Origin: Halomonas sp. TD01
GTDB taxonomy: Bacteria > Pseudomonadota > Gammaproteobacteria > Pseudomonadales > Halomonadaceae
Reading direction: 5' to 3'
Assembly: GCF_923868895.1 (NCBI RefSeq)
Contig: NZ_OV350343.1
Span: 558,001-622,000 of the forward strand
Length of the DNA: 64,000 nucleotides
Shown here: positions 42,628 through 52,549 of the stretch, one piece after another
Numbering within the stretch: position 1 is the first letter of the stretch
How the letters are laid out: each line of letters opens with the position of its first letter
Notes under the pieces: model-generated
The model's input: only the letters and a program-made list of their open reading frames with translations
What the model was told of the DNA's origin: nothing
The model's database searches: none
Position numbers and translations under genes: made by a program

Positions 42628-45600
42628 ATGGCTGTAAACCCTCGCCCAGAAAGTGAAACCCAGCACCGCGTAGTAACGCTGTTTACTCAGTCTGAGAAAG
42701 ACGGTGGGCTAGGCTATCAATACCTGGGCGACTGGAACAAACGGGGGAATAACCGCGCTATAGAGCCCGCGCTGCTGCGCACCAGCCTGCAGGCGCGAGG
42801 TTACTCGGACGCCCATATCGCACAGGCCCTACAAAAGCTGGAAGCCGCCGCCGATGTTACTGGGGTGGGGCTCTACCAGGCCAATATGCGCACCTACAGC
42901 CTGCTGCGCTACCCGGTAAAAGTGCTACTTTCACCGGGTAAGCCCCATGAAGATGTGCACTTGATCGACTGGGAACACCCCGAAAATAACGATTTCGCGT
43001 TGGCCGAGGAAGTCACCCTCAAGGGCGGGCATGAGCGGCGGCCTGATATTGTGCTTTACCTTAACGGTTTGGCGGTGGCAGTCATTGAACTCAAGCGCAG
43101 CTCGGTAGAGGCCGCTGACGGCGTTCGTCAGTTGATAACTAACCAAGAGCCGCTGTTCAACGAGGCGTTTTTCAGCACCTCGCAGTTGCTGTTGGCGGGC
43201 AGCGATTCCCAGGGCCTGCGTTATGGCACTACCGGCACCCCGGAGCAGTTCTTTGTTCAATGGAAGGACGAAGACCACCCAGAGGAGATCAGCCCAGGCA
43301 CACTGCTGGATCGGCCACTGGCGCAGCTCTGCTGCAAGGAGCGGTTGCTGGATGTAATGCGCAACTTCGTGATCTTCGATGCCGGGCAGAAAAAGGTACC
43401 GCGCCCGCACCAGTACTTCGGGATCAAGGCAGCGCAGGCCCGGGTAGCCAAGCGCGAAGGCGGCGTGATCTGGCACACCCAGGGCAGCGGTAAGAGCATA
43501 CTAATGGTGCTGCTGGCCAAGTGGCTACTGGAGCATGATCCAGAGGGGCGCATTCTGGTGGTGACCGACCGGGACGAGTTGGATCAGCAGATTGTCGGCG
43601 TCATGCGCAACGCTGGCGTGGTGGGCGAAGACGCGCCCTCCCCACGCATTAACTCCCGCGCCCAGTTTGTAGAGAAATTGAGCGCCAGCACGCCCCGCCT
43701 ACTGTGCGCCCTGGTGCATAAGTTTGACCCATCTGACTTTAAAGGCGAGCCACCGCAGGTTCAGGGGCGCTTTTATGTGTTCGTGGACGAGTGCCACCGC
43801 ACCCAAGGTGGCCACCTGAACAAACAGATGAAGCGCTGGCTGGCGGATGCCATTTTTATCGGCTTTACCGGTACGCCCCTGCTGCGCAAAGACAAACAGA
43901 CTACCCGCGAGGTGTTCGGCACTTACATTCACACCTATAAGTTTCCCGAGGCGGTAGCCGATAAAGTCGTTTTGGATTTGAAGTATGAAGCTCGGGATGT
44001 GCCCCAGCGACTAACTTCACAAGAAGCAGTGGATGCTTGGTTTGAGCACGCCACCAAGAACCTGAATAACTATCAAAAGGCGATCTTGCGCAACAAGTGG
44101 GCGACGTTGGAACATCTGATGAGTGCCAAGGAGCGTAAGGAACGCATCATTGCCAATATCATTGAGGATTTCAGCCGCAAGCCGCGCCTAAACAACCACC
44201 GAGGCACTGCCATGCTGGTGGCAGCCTCGATCTACGATGCCTGCCATTATTTTCGACTATTTCACAACACGTATTTTGGTAAATACTGCGGCATCATCAC
44301 GTCCTTCGATCCCAACCACAACGCCATCTCTCGCGAATCGGAACACAGTGGTGAGCGCTATAAGTTTGATACCTACAAGCAGTATGTCTTGAAAGATGGC
44401 CAGTCCACCCAGCAATACGAAAATGAATTGAAACGCCGCTTCAAGGAAGAACCAGCCAATTGCAAACTGTTGATCGTGGTAAGCAAACTACTCACCGGCT
44501 TTGACGCACCCTCCTGCACCTATATTTACCTGGATAACGAACTGCGCGATCACAACCTGTTCCAAGCTATCTGCCGCACGAACCGCCTGGATGGCGACGA
44601 CAAGGACTATGGCCATATTGTCGATTTCAAGCAGCTGTTCGGTGATGTGCAGAACGCCATCGCGGTCTATAGCTCGGACGAGCTGGACCTTGATGACGGC
44701 GGTGCGGCTGAGAACAATATCGAACTGAAAGATTGGCTGAAAGAAGGCCGTGAGACACTGGACACTGCCCGCGAGGCACTCCACTACCTCTGCGACCCGG
44801 TATCGCCCCCCAAGGATATCGAACAGCATATCCACTATTTCTGTGGAGAGGCCTACAACCCCGAGGCGCTAGACAACACGGAGACGCTGCGGATTTCATT
44901 TTACAAGTCAGTCACCAGCTTTGTGCGCGCTTTTGCCAACATCAGCCAGCACATGAACGAAGCGGGCTATTCCGAGAGCGACATACAGCGGCTGAACGAC
45001 GAAGTGGCGTTCTACAGCGAAGTGCGCGACGCCATTAAACGCCATTCCGGTGAAGAGCTGGATATCAAGCCCTTTGAAGCTGACATGCGCCATCTCATCA
45101 ACACCTATATTCAGGCTGATCCTGCAAGCAATATGGGCGCGGTGGATTCCTACTCGCTGGTGGAGCTGATTGTAAACACTGGTATTCATGATGCGATTGC
45201 CCAGAAGCTCAATGCCAAAGGTAAGCTTTCGAACAATGCGGTGGCAGAAGGCATCATCAACAATGTGCGCAAAACCATTATCCGCGAACAGTTGACCGAC
45301 CCACGCTTCTACGAAGAAATGTCGACGCTGCTCAATGACTTGATTGAGGAGTGGCGCTCTGAAACGGCCTCCTACAAGGAGTTTCTGACGCGGGCCGAAG
45401 AGTTGGTCAAGAAAATGAGTGCAGGTCAGGCGTCAAACGAGTTACCCAGCGTATTGAAAGACAAGCCTGAAGCAGTGGTACTGTTCAGAAACTTGCCCCA
45501 TCTGGCACCTGAATCGGTCGATGATAAGGAACTGGCCGAAAAGCCACCGCAGTATATGGATCCTTGGGCGCAGCTGGCACTTCGGCTTGATGCCGCCATG

Positions 45601-45744
45601 CGTGAGCAAGTGCTCGCACACTGGAAGGGCGATGAGGTTAAGGAGCGACAAGTGCTCAACGTGCTCTATCCGCTCCTTAACCGCAACAGTGACGCCACCG
45701 AAGCGGTGTTTGACCTGATCAAAAATATGCACGGCTACGCATGA
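42628..45744 (+). CDS. hsdR: Type I restriction endonuclease subunit R
   Basis: ATP-driven translocating nuclease of 1038 residues. The PD-(D/E)xK nuclease is visible as Asp140 and ELK (Glu154, Lys156). The helicase carries Walker A HTQGSGKS (283-290), the DECH box (387-390), the GFTGTPL motif III, a KLLTGFDAP segment and QAICRTNR (motif VI). The C-terminal ~250 residues are helical and probably dock on the methyltransferase. All motor and nuclease residues look intact, so restriction should be functional. It starts three bases after the AlbA_2 gene and its stop overlaps the metallopeptidase start (ATGA). Confidence 0.95.
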   Translation: MAVNPRPESETQHRVVTLFTQSEKDGGLGYQYLGDWNKRGNNRAIEPALLRTSLQARGYSDAHIAQALQKLEAAADVTGVGLYQANMRTYSLLRYPVKVLLSPGKPHEDVHLIDWEHPENNDFALAEEVTLKGGHERRPDIVLYLNGLAVAVIELKRSSVEAADGVRQLITNQEPLFNEAFFSTSQLLLAGSDSQGLRYGTTGTPEQFFVQWKDEDHPEEISPGTLLDRPLAQLCCKERLLDVMRNFVIFDAGQKKVPRPHQYFGIKAAQARVAKREGGVIWHTQGSGKSILMVLLAKWLLEHDPEGRILVVTDRDELDQQIVGVMRNAGVVGEDAPSPRINSRAQFVEKLSASTPRLLCALVHKFDPSDFKGEPPQVQGRFYVFVDECHRTQGGHLNKQMKRWLADAIFIGFTGTPLLRKDKQTTREVFGTYIHTYKFPEAVADKVVLDLKYEARDVPQRLTSQEAVDAWFEHATKNLNNYQKAILRNKWATLEHLMSAKERKERIIANIIEDFSRKPRLNNHRGTAMLVAASIYDACHYFRLFHNTYFGKYCGIITSFDPNHNAISRESEHSGERYKFDTYKQYVLKDGQSTQQYENELKRRFKEEPANCKLLIVVSKLLTGFDAPSCTYIYLDNELRDHNLFQAICRTNRLDGDDKDYGHIVDFKQLFGDVQNAIAVYSSDELDLDDGGAAENNIELKDWLKEGRETLDTAREALHYLCDPVSPPKDIEQHIHYFCGEAYNPEALDNTETLRISFYKSVTSFVRAFANISQHMNEAGYSESDIQRLNDEVAFYSEVRDAIKRHSGEELDIKPFEADMRHLINTYIQADPASNMGAVDSYSLVELIVNTGIHDAIAQKLNAKGKLSNNAVAEGIINNVRKTIIREQLTDPRFYEEMSTLLNDLIEEWRSETASYKEFLTRAEELVKKMSAGQASNELPSVLKDKPEAVVLFRNLPHLAPESVDDKELAEKPPQYMDPWAQLALRLDAAMREQVLAHWKGDEVKERQVLNVLYPLLNRNSDATEAVFDLIKNMHGYA

Positions 45745-46451
45745 CCGAAACGATCGAACTGGGCGACATCCATATCGCCGTTACCCGCAAGGCGGTGCGC
45801 AATGTACACCTATCCGTTCATCCACCAGAAGGCCGGGTGACGTTAGTAGCGCCTGACAACACACGTCTTGAGGTGGCCCGTGCCTATGCGATTTCAAAAC
45901 TAGGTTGGATTCGCAGTCAGCAGTCCAAGCTCCAGCAGCAGGATAGGGAAACGCCCCGAAAATTTATTAAGCGAGAGAGTCACTATCTCTGGGGCCGCCG
46001 TTATTTGTTGAACGTCGAAGAGAAAGAAGCCCGCCCCAACATCAAGCTCGACCACAAACGCATCACGCTAAGGGTTCGGCCCGATAGCAGCCCTGAAAAA
46101 CGCGCTCAAGTCATGCATGAGTGGCACAAACGTCTGCTCCACGAGGCAGTACCGCCACTGATCCAGCGATGGGAATCGAAGTTGGGAGTCACCGTCAACC
46201 GCTACTATCTTCAGCGCATGAAAACCAAATGGGGTAGCTGTAACCACCGAGCGGGCAACATCCGAATAAATACCGAGCTGGTAAAAAAGCCCAGAGACCT
46301 ACTGGAATATATCATCGTCCACGAAATGACCCACCTGATTGAGCCGACTCACAATGAGCGCTTTATCTCTCTACTGGATCAACATTACCCCGTTTGGCGC
46401 GAGGCTCGAGATGAACTGAATGCCCTACCTTTGGCAGCAGAGGTCTGGTGA
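45741..46451 (+). CDS. YgjP-like (DUF45/WSS1-type) zinc metallopeptidase
   Basis: 236 residues. The zinc site HEMTH (194-198) with a third ligand candidate His204 is preceded by the family's [11 protein letters not shown] and [11 protein letters not shown] blocks, all typical of COG1451. Overlap with hsdR by ATGA implies coupled translation. COG1451 genes are recurrently found at the end of type I restriction operons. Relatives such as Wss1/SprT degrade DNA-crosslinked proteins, which could make sense beside a DNA-translocating nuclease, but no role in restriction has been established to my knowledge. Confidence 0.88.
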   Translation: MTETIELGDIHIAVTRKAVRNVHLSVHPPEGRVTLVAPDNTRLEVARAYAISKLGWIRSQQSKLQQQDRETPRKFIKRESHYLWGRRYLLNVEEKEARPNIKLDHKRITLRVRPDSSPEKRAQVMHEWHKRLLHEAVPPLIQRWESKLGVTVNRYYLQRMKTKWGSCNHRAGNIRINTELVKKPRDLLEYIIVHEMTHLIEPTHNERFISLLDQHYPVWREARDELNALPLAAEVW

Positions 46452-46452
46452 G

Positions 46453-46845
46453 ATGCGCCAAATGAAGCCAGACACCGCATTGTTGCTAGCGATACTCGGC
46501 ACCGCCGCCCTGCTGACATTGTTTACCCTGAATAAAGAAGATCCTCAGGGGGTTAACGAACTAAGCAAGCAGGATCAGTATGCGCTGGAAATCGGGCGTA
46601 AGGTGATCAGCATTCAAGCAGCACTGGAACAGCCGGAGCAGCCAGCCTCGGTCGAGGCAGTCAAAGCGCTGGCGCTGGATTCAAGACACTATGTCATGGT
46701 CAGGGGCTGGCTTTTACAGGAGTTGCTGTCCGCTGAAAGTTGGAAAGACACCTCCACTTACCACACATCAGAAGACTACAAGAACAAGGTAGACAGCCGC
46801 ATCCGCGCGCTACAAAAAATGGTGGCCGCCATTGATTTGGAATAA
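46453..46845 (+). CDS. Small membrane-anchored hypothetical protein
   Basis: Not recognised. About 130 residues: one N-terminal hydrophobic segment (ALLLAILGTAALLTLF) followed by a charged soluble region of around 100 residues, predicted mostly helical, ending in a SRIRALQKMVAAI helix. It would be anchored in the inner membrane. The ATG at 46453 lies just after the metallopeptidase stop with GGTGAG upstream; a longer in-frame start at 46420 would overlap that gene. By spacing and direction it is the last gene of the hsd operon. Whether it belongs functionally to the defence module is unknown. Confidence 0.65.
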   Translation: MRQMKPDTALLLAILGTAALLTLFTLNKEDPQGVNELSKQDQYALEIGRKVISIQAALEQPEQPASVEAVKALALDSRHYVMVRGWLLQELLSAESWKDTSTYHTSEDYKNKVDSRIRALQKMVAAIDLE

Positions 46846-46922
46846 TGGTACTCATCGAAAACCATGTGCCCAGCTCACTTTGATCAGCAACACTATACCG
46901 CGCTACCCACTCCCATGGAGAC

Positions 46923-48095
46923 GTGAACGTGCTTAGCCGTCACCCGCTCGCCACGATTGTCATCGCCCAGCTGTTTGGCACTTCACTGTGGTTCAGCGTT
47001 AACGGCGTTGGGCTTGCGCTTCAACAGGCCGTTGGCTTGAGTGAAAGCGACCTGGGGCTGCTCACCATTGCAGTGCAAGCAGGTTTTATTACCGGCACGC
47101 TGTTAATTGCCACCACCGGCCTTGCCGACCGCGTACGTGCCAGCCACTTGTTCGCTATCTCTGCGGTAGCAGGCGCGCTGATTAATGCCGCGTTTATTAG
47201 TGTGGCCGAGAGCGTCAGCTTAGCGGTAGCAGCACGCTTTTTGGTCGGACTGTGTCTTGCCGGTATTTATCCGCTCGGTATGAAATTGGTGGTGAGCTGG
47301 ACACCCAACAACGCAGGCGCGGCGCTGGGCTGGTTGGTCGGCATGCTGACACTGGGCATTGCCTCGCCCCACTTACTACGCGGGCTAACGCTGCACTTGC
47401 CATGGCAGTGGCCGCTGTTGCTGGCCTCTGGCCTGGCACTGCTCGCCGCACTGATGATTTTTAAACTAGGCGTGGGGCCACACCTGCCCGCCAAAGCTAG
47501 CGGCGGACGCCCATGGGCAGGACTGGCTGCCTTCAGGCAAAAGAACTTTCGCGCCGCGGCGCTGGGCTACTTTGGTCACTGCTGGGAGCTATACGCCCTG
47601 TGGGCGCTGGTGCCTTTTTTAGTTGCTAGAGAGCTGGAACGCCTAAGCGCAGCGCCGGGCCTTCAGCCATGGCTCAGCTTTGCGGTGATTGCGTTGGGCT
47701 TACCTGGCTGCGTTTGGGCTGGCCGCTGGAGCCGCCGAGTGGGCAGCGCGCGAGTGGCCTTTGTGGCGCTAGCGACCTCCGGCACGCTTTGTTTGCTCTA
47801 TCCACTGCTAGGCGGCACATCACCCTGGCTACTGCTAACCCTACTAGGGATTTGGGGGATTAGCGTGATTGCCGACTCGGCGCAGTTTTCCGCGCTGGCG
47901 TCAGCCGCCGCCCCACCTGAGCGTCTCGGCGCGGCGCTAGCCATGATGAATGCCATTGGCTTTGGCCTAACGATTCCGTCTATTGCCCTAGTCACTGCCC
48001 TATGGGTAAGCCAAGGCCCCTGGGTGATATGGTGGCTACTACCTGGCCCAGTGCTTGGATTAATCGCCATGCGTGGGCTCTCTTCAAGTAAATGA
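46923..48095 (+). CDS. MFS transporter
   Basis: Inner-membrane secondary transporter of 390 residues with about 12 hydrophobic segments in two halves and a basic loop in the middle (around AKASGGRP). The opening LATIVIAQLFGTSLWFSVNGVG and GLCLAGIYPLGMKLVVSWTP belong to the MFS_1 type. No substrate can be inferred. The start is a GTG at 46923 with GGAG upstream; a second in-frame GTG is two codons later. It lies between the restriction operon and the SapC/secretion cluster without an obvious link to either. Confidence 0.85.
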   Translation: MNVLSRHPLATIVIAQLFGTSLWFSVNGVGLALQQAVGLSESDLGLLTIAVQAGFITGTLLIATTGLADRVRASHLFAISAVAGALINAAFISVAESVSLAVAARFLVGLCLAGIYPLGMKLVVSWTPNNAGAALGWLVGMLTLGIASPHLLRGLTLHLPWQWPLLLASGLALLAALMIFKLGVGPHLPAKASGGRPWAGLAAFRQKNFRAAALGYFGHCWELYALWALVPFLVARELERLSAAPGLQPWLSFAVIALGLPGCVWAGRWSRRVGSARVAFVALATSGTLCLLYPLLGGTSPWLLLTLLGIWGISVIADSAQFSALASAAAPPERLGAALAMMNAIGFGLTIPSIALVTALWVSQGPWVIWWLLPGPVLGLIAMRGLSSSK

Positions 48096-48153
48096 TTAGC
48101 GCGTGTTCTTGGTATGGTGGCCGCCTTGTTATCACCACCACAAAGGTTTTCCT

Positions 48154-48933
48154 ATGGCCCACGCTGCCTACTGGGTGCCGCTTGACGTTAAGCGCCACGG
48201 CGGTTTGATGTGGCAACGTTTTACTGCCTACCATTTTGCTCAGCACATTACCCAGGCAAGCCTAGCAGAAGCCGAATTACGCCATGCGGCCGCTAGTTTT
48301 CCAATTGGGTTCACCCAAACAGCATCAGGCTGGCAGGCCGTCGCACTACTGGGGCTGCGCGATGAACAAAATCTCATCGTCGATAGCCAAGGGGGCTGGC
48401 GCGCGGCGTATGTGCCCGCCGCCCTGCGAAGCCACCCCTTCGGGCTGCATGCTGAATATCCTGAAAAGCTATGCATCGACCAACATTCACCTTTTGTGGT
48501 GGCGCGCCTGGATGCCGAGCCTTTCTTTAACCAACACGGCGAGCTAGCCAGCTTCCCCCAACAAGTACTGGCTTTTCTCCAGCAGCGGGAAGCAGGTTGC
48601 CAGCGAGTTGCACAGCAGCTTGATGCATTGGCCAATGCCAAGCTGCTCGCGCTTTGGCAGCCAGAAGGCTATCAAGGCAGCGCGCCGCTATATCAAATTG
48701 ATGAGCCCGCTTGGAAGGCGCTATCCGCTGAACAAATGGGGCTTTTCTGGCAATTGGGTGCCGTTCCTTTAGTGTACGCTCAGCTCATATCCCAACGGCA
48801 GCTTGGCGTACTTCGCAGCCTCCTTCAGCGGCCGACAACATCGCCGCCAGAAGCAAACGCTTCCCGCCCCCTTTCCGAGTGGCAAGAAGCGTTTAGCAGC
48901 GAAGAACGCTATCAATGGCCGGATCCCTCTTAA
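48154..48933 (+). CDS. SapC-family protein
   Basis: About 259 residues. The PLDVKRHGGLMWQ opening, FPIGFTQTASGWQAVALLGLRDEQNLIVD and AYVPAALRSHPFGL segments match the SapC family, named after Campylobacter fetus sapC, the gene upstream of the sapDEF S-layer secretion system. No signal peptide or membrane segment is seen, so it is probably cytosolic. The ATG at 48154 has AAAGG upstream. Directly downstream, in the same direction, come TolC, an ABC exporter and an adaptor, i.e. the same partnership as in sapCDEF. A role in type I secretion of a surface protein is inferred; its biochemical activity is unknown. Confidence 0.82.
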   Translation: MAHAAYWVPLDVKRHGGLMWQRFTAYHFAQHITQASLAEAELRHAAASFPIGFTQTASGWQAVALLGLRDEQNLIVDSQGGWRAAYVPAALRSHPFGLHAEYPEKLCIDQHSPFVVARLDAEPFFNQHGELASFPQQVLAFLQQREAGCQRVAQQLDALANAKLLALWQPEGYQGSAPLYQIDEPAWKALSAEQMGLFWQLGAVPLVYAQLISQRQLGVLRSLLQRPTTSPPEANASRPLSEWQEAFSSEERYQWPDPS

Positions 48934-48969
48934 TTGGGTGCCAAGCACCGACGTTATTCAGGAACGTGA

Positions 48970-50424
48970 ATGTCTTTTAATGTTGATACGCGGCCACGCA
49001 AACGGCTATTACTAAGCAGCGTGGCCGCTGCGTTTTTGCTGGCAAGTCCATTACTGGCCGCTCAAACGGCGCTTGATGAACCGCTTCCCGAGGCTGCGCC
49101 ACTGCCCGCCTCATCGCTGGAAGGGCCGGCATTTTCGCCGGAACTAACGCAACTATTAACGCGCTTTCGCTGGCAAACGGGTCAGCCAATGGAAGCCACC
49201 CCTGCGCTAGGTGCGCTACGCCAAAAAATCCAACAGGCGCTAGAGCAACAGCCTCGCATTCTGGCCCAGCGCTCTCGTGAGCGTGAGTCGGTGCTGCAAA
49301 TTGACGAAGTGCGCGCCGTGCGTCTCCCTCAGGTGAACGCTGGGCTTGAGTACCGTAACGACTTGCAGCGCACTGAATCACTACCCGACCGCGGCTCACG
49401 CGTCGACGCGGTCGTTACGCTCAGCCAGCTGTTGGTGGATTTTGGCGCCAGCGGTGAGCGCATACGCGCGGCCGATCTTAGCGCTGAAGCAGCTTATTGG
49501 CAGTCCCACGCCAGTGTCGAAGAAGAAGTCCTCTACGCCTTGAATGCCTACTTGGATGTTGCCCGTGTTACCGCTCAGCGCCAGCTAGCTGAGCACAATC
49601 TGCAGCAGCATCAGCGCATTTTTGAAGACGTTCAACTTCGCCGCGAGGCAGGCGCCGGTTCGCGAGCCGATGTACTGCGTGCCCAGAGCCGCTTAAGCGA
49701 CGCCAACTCGCGGCTAATCTCCTTAGAAGGTGAGTTAGCCAGGGCGATTAACGTCTACCAAGAAGCGTTCTTTACCCAGCCCGACGAGCTGGCCTTGCCC
49801 CAAGGCGGGGCGCTACTAAGCGAGACCAGCGCCGACCAACTGCTGGATAACGCCCTTGCCCGTAACGCCTCGCTGCGTAGCCAAACCCTGGCCAGCGAGG
49901 CCAGCGAAGCCGACGCTCAAGCTACCCGTAACGCCCGCTTGCCTAGCCTGAGCGTAGCCGTGGAAGGTCGTCAATTCGATGTGAATGAGTTCAACGAATC
50001 GGATAATGACGTGGCGCTGTTATTTAATCTTGATTACACGCCCTATAGCGGCGGCGCGACCTCATCGCGCATTGCCCAAGCGGTTGAACGTCAGCAGCAG
50101 AGCCAATTTGAACGCCAAGCCTTGCATCGCGAGCTGGAGCGGGAAGTGCGCTCTGCCTATACCGACACGCGCACCCGCCTAGCGGAGCTTGAAGCGCAAA
50201 CCGCCACGCTTGCTGCTGAAGAAGAAGCGTTACTGGCCTATCGCGATCAGTTCGCCGTAGGAAGAAGCAGCATTAACGATTTGTTGGACGCCCAGCGGGA
50301 CCTGTTCCAAACCGCGCTAGAGCTGATTAATCGCCGTGTGCGCTGGGAGCAAGCTAGCTTTCAACAGCTCGCGGTAACCGGGCAGCTACTCGATGTGATG
50401 GAGATTTACCTTGAGCGCCGCTAA
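48970..50424 (+). CDS. TolC-family outer-membrane channel of a type I secretion system
   Basis: 484 residues. An N-terminal signal peptide (LLLSSVAAAFLLASPLLAAQT) is followed by two OEP repeats rich in long helices. Alpha-barrel and strand segments such as LPQVNAGLEYRNDLQR and LPSLSVAVEGRQFDVNEF are visible. It resembles LapE/AggA-type channels of adhesin-export systems. It should span the outer membrane and periplasm and dock onto the adaptor encoded two genes downstream. The stop overlaps the ABC exporter start by 14 bases. Confidence 0.9.
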   Translation: MSFNVDTRPRKRLLLSSVAAAFLLASPLLAAQTALDEPLPEAAPLPASSLEGPAFSPELTQLLTRFRWQTGQPMEATPALGALRQKIQQALEQQPRILAQRSRERESVLQIDEVRAVRLPQVNAGLEYRNDLQRTESLPDRGSRVDAVVTLSQLLVDFGASGERIRAADLSAEAAYWQSHASVEEEVLYALNAYLDVARVTAQRQLAEHNLQQHQRIFEDVQLRREAGAGSRADVLRAQSRLSDANSRLISLEGELARAINVYQEAFFTQPDELALPQGGALLSETSADQLLDNALARNASLRSQTLASEASEADAQATRNARLPSLSVAVEGRQFDVNEFNESDNDVALLFNLDYTPYSGGATSSRIAQAVERQQQSQFERQALHRELEREVRSAYTDTRTRLAELEAQTATLAAEEEALLAYRDQFAVGRSSINDLLDAQRDLFQTALELINRRVRWEQASFQQLAVTGQLLDVMEIYLERR

Positions 50425-52549
50425 TCCCCACACGGATGCCCTTGAGCAATGCCTGACCTTTGTGGCGGCTCGGCTTGAGCTGCCGGTCTCAGAAGCGGCT
50501 GTACGCGCCCAACGGGTAGGCGCAAACACCCCGCTCACCCCCGACGGCTTTATTGATGCTGCCGAGCGTCACGGCATGGTCGCGGCGCTGGGTGAACACG
50601 CGTTGACAACGCTGGGTAACTCGCTGCTGCCAGCGGTCGCGCTGCTAAAAAACGGGCGCGCCGTGGTCATCATTGAGCGCATTGATGATGAGCGTTTTGC
50701 GCTGTTCGATCCGGCATTAGGCAAACAGCCGGTCGACACCGCGTTAAGTGCCCTTCAAGCAGAGTACATCGGCCACCTGATTGCGGTGCGCGCCCGCTAC
50801 CGGCCGGTAACACTGAATAGCGAGCCAGCCATACAAGGCGGCCACTGGTTTTGGAGCGCACTCTCGTCTAATCGTTGGGTGTACACCCAAGTGGTGATTG
50901 CCGCTGCGCTAACCAACTTCCTTGGGCTAGCCACCTCACTGTTTATTATGGTGGTTTACGACCGCGTATTGCCCAACGAGGCCATTGAATCGCTCGTCGC
51001 GCTAACCGTGGGTGTGAGCATCGCATTGCTGTTTGATTTTGCGGTAAAAACGTTGCGCCAACTGTTTATTGAACGGGCGGGACAAGAAGCTGACCTGCGC
51101 ATGGGCAGGCGCATTTTTGACCATGTACTCAATCTACAAATGAGTGCCAAGCGAGGTTCTACTGGCGGGTTTGCCAACACCCTTCGGGAATTTGAGTCGC
51201 TGCGCGATTTCTTCGCCTCAGCATCGCTGGTAGCCCTCGTCGATTTGCCGTTTATTTTCCTGTTTATCGGCGTGATTTATCTGATTGGGGGCCCGCTCTT
51301 TATGGTGCCGCTGATTGCCGTGCCGTTGGTACTGCTGATTGGCCTGGCGGTGCAGCCCTTTCTTAAACGCCTTTCCGGCCAAGCCTTCGAAGAGAGCCGT
51401 TCCAAGCAGGGCGTGCTGATTGAAGCGGTAGCAGGGCTGGAAACCATTAAAGCCAGTGGCGCTGCGCCAATGATTCGTCAGCGCTGGGAAGAGAGCGTTC
51501 AGCAGCAATCTAACGTGGGCCGTAAAGGCCGCGCAATTCAACAGTTTGCTCTTAATGCCACCGCGTTCGCCCAGCAAGCCGCTCAGGTGAGCATTGTGGT
51601 GTATGGGGTGTTTTTAGTCGGTGACGGGGTGATTTCCATGGGTGCAATGATTGCCTGTGTGATTCTCACCGGCCGTGCACTCGCGCCGCTGGCGCAGCTG
51701 GCTCAAACCATGACCCGCATTAACCAAGCCCGCACCTCTTACCGTGCGCTCGACCAACTAATGAATATGCCTTCCGAACGCCCCGCTGGCCGTCACTACT
51801 TAAGCCGCTCTTCTCTGGAAGGCAAAATCAGCTTGCAAGATGTGAGCTTCCGCTACCCAGAGCAAACCACTGAGGCACTGGCCAATATCAACCTGACAAT
51901 CGAGCCTGGAGAAAAAGTTGCGCTACTGGGCCGTGTGGGCTCTGGGAAAAGCACCCTAGCGCGGCTACTGCTTGGCATTTACCCGCCCGAAAAGGGCGCG
52001 GTACTAGTAGACGACACCGATATTCGCCAAATTGACCCTGCGGATTTACGTCACAACATTGGTAGCGTGTTGCAGGAAGCGTGGCTGTTTTCTGGCACCG
52101 TTCGCCAGAATATTGCGATTGGTGCCCACCACCCTACCGATGAACAAATTCTCCAGGCCGCCAAACTGGCCGGTGCCCACGACTTTATCGCCCGCCACCC
52201 CCAGGGCTACGACATGCCCATTGGTGAGCGCGGCGAAGGGCTTTCCGGTGGCCAGCGGCAGCTCATCTGCCTTGCCCGCGCGCTGCTGGGTGCCCCGCCG
52301 ATGTTGCTGATGGATGAGCCAACCAGTGCGATGGATATTCAAACCGAAAAAGAAGTGATCTCACGGCTAAAAGCCGCTAGCCAATCGCAAACCCTGGTCG
52401 TCGTGACGCACCGTACCAGCCTGCTAGCACTGGTGGATCGGGTAATTATTGTTGATCAAGGCCAGATTATTGCCGATGGCCCTAAGGCCCAGGTGATGCG
52501 CCCCGTTGAAGCAGCGCCCCACCGCACGCGTGAAGGAACAGCATTGTGA
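50411..52549 (+). CDS. Type I secretion ABC exporter (LapB-like) with degenerate C39 domain
   Basis: 712-residue inner-membrane exporter: an N-terminal C39-like domain (~1-135), a six-helix membrane domain, and an ATPase domain. Walker A GRVGSGKS, signature LSGGQRQL, Walker B LLMDEPTSAMD and switch-His VVTHRT are intact. The C39-like domain lacks the catalytic Cys-Gly, keeping only Cys14 at the position of the second, non-catalytic Cys, so it should bind rather than cleave its substrate, as in RTX-type exporters. The start is a TTG at 50411 with GGAG seven bases upstream, overlapping the TolC gene; no better downstream start is seen. The stop overlaps the adaptor's GTG. Confidence 0.93.
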   Translation: MSAANPHTDALEQCLTFVAARLELPVSEAAVRAQRVGANTPLTPDGFIDAAERHGMVAALGEHALTTLGNSLLPAVALLKNGRAVVIIERIDDERFALFDPALGKQPVDTALSALQAEYIGHLIAVRARYRPVTLNSEPAIQGGHWFWSALSSNRWVYTQVVIAAALTNFLGLATSLFIMVVYDRVLPNEAIESLVALTVGVSIALLFDFAVKTLRQLFIERAGQEADLRMGRRIFDHVLNLQMSAKRGSTGGFANTLREFESLRDFFASASLVALVDLPFIFLFIGVIYLIGGPLFMVPLIAVPLVLLIGLAVQPFLKRLSGQAFEESRSKQGVLIEAVAGLETIKASGAAPMIRQRWEESVQQQSNVGRKGRAIQQFALNATAFAQQAAQVSIVVYGVFLVGDGVISMGAMIACVILTGRALAPLAQLAQTMTRINQARTSYRALDQLMNMPSERPAGRHYLSRSSLEGKISLQDVSFRYPEQTTEALANINLTIEPGEKVALLGRVGSGKSTLARLLLGIYPPEKGAVLVDDTDIRQIDPADLRHNIGSVLQEAWLFSGTVRQNIAIGAHHPTDEQILQAAKLAGAHDFIARHPQGYDMPIGERGEGLSGGQRQLICLARALLGAPPMLLMDEPTSAMDIQTEKEVISRLKAASQSQTLVVVTHRTSLLALVDRVIIVDQGQIIADGPKAQVMRPVEAAPHRTREGTAL

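Noticed and set aside
42931-43476. Antisense reading frame of 181 codons opposite hsdR
   Set aside because: Shadow of a clear helicase/nuclease gene; composition follows the opposite strand.
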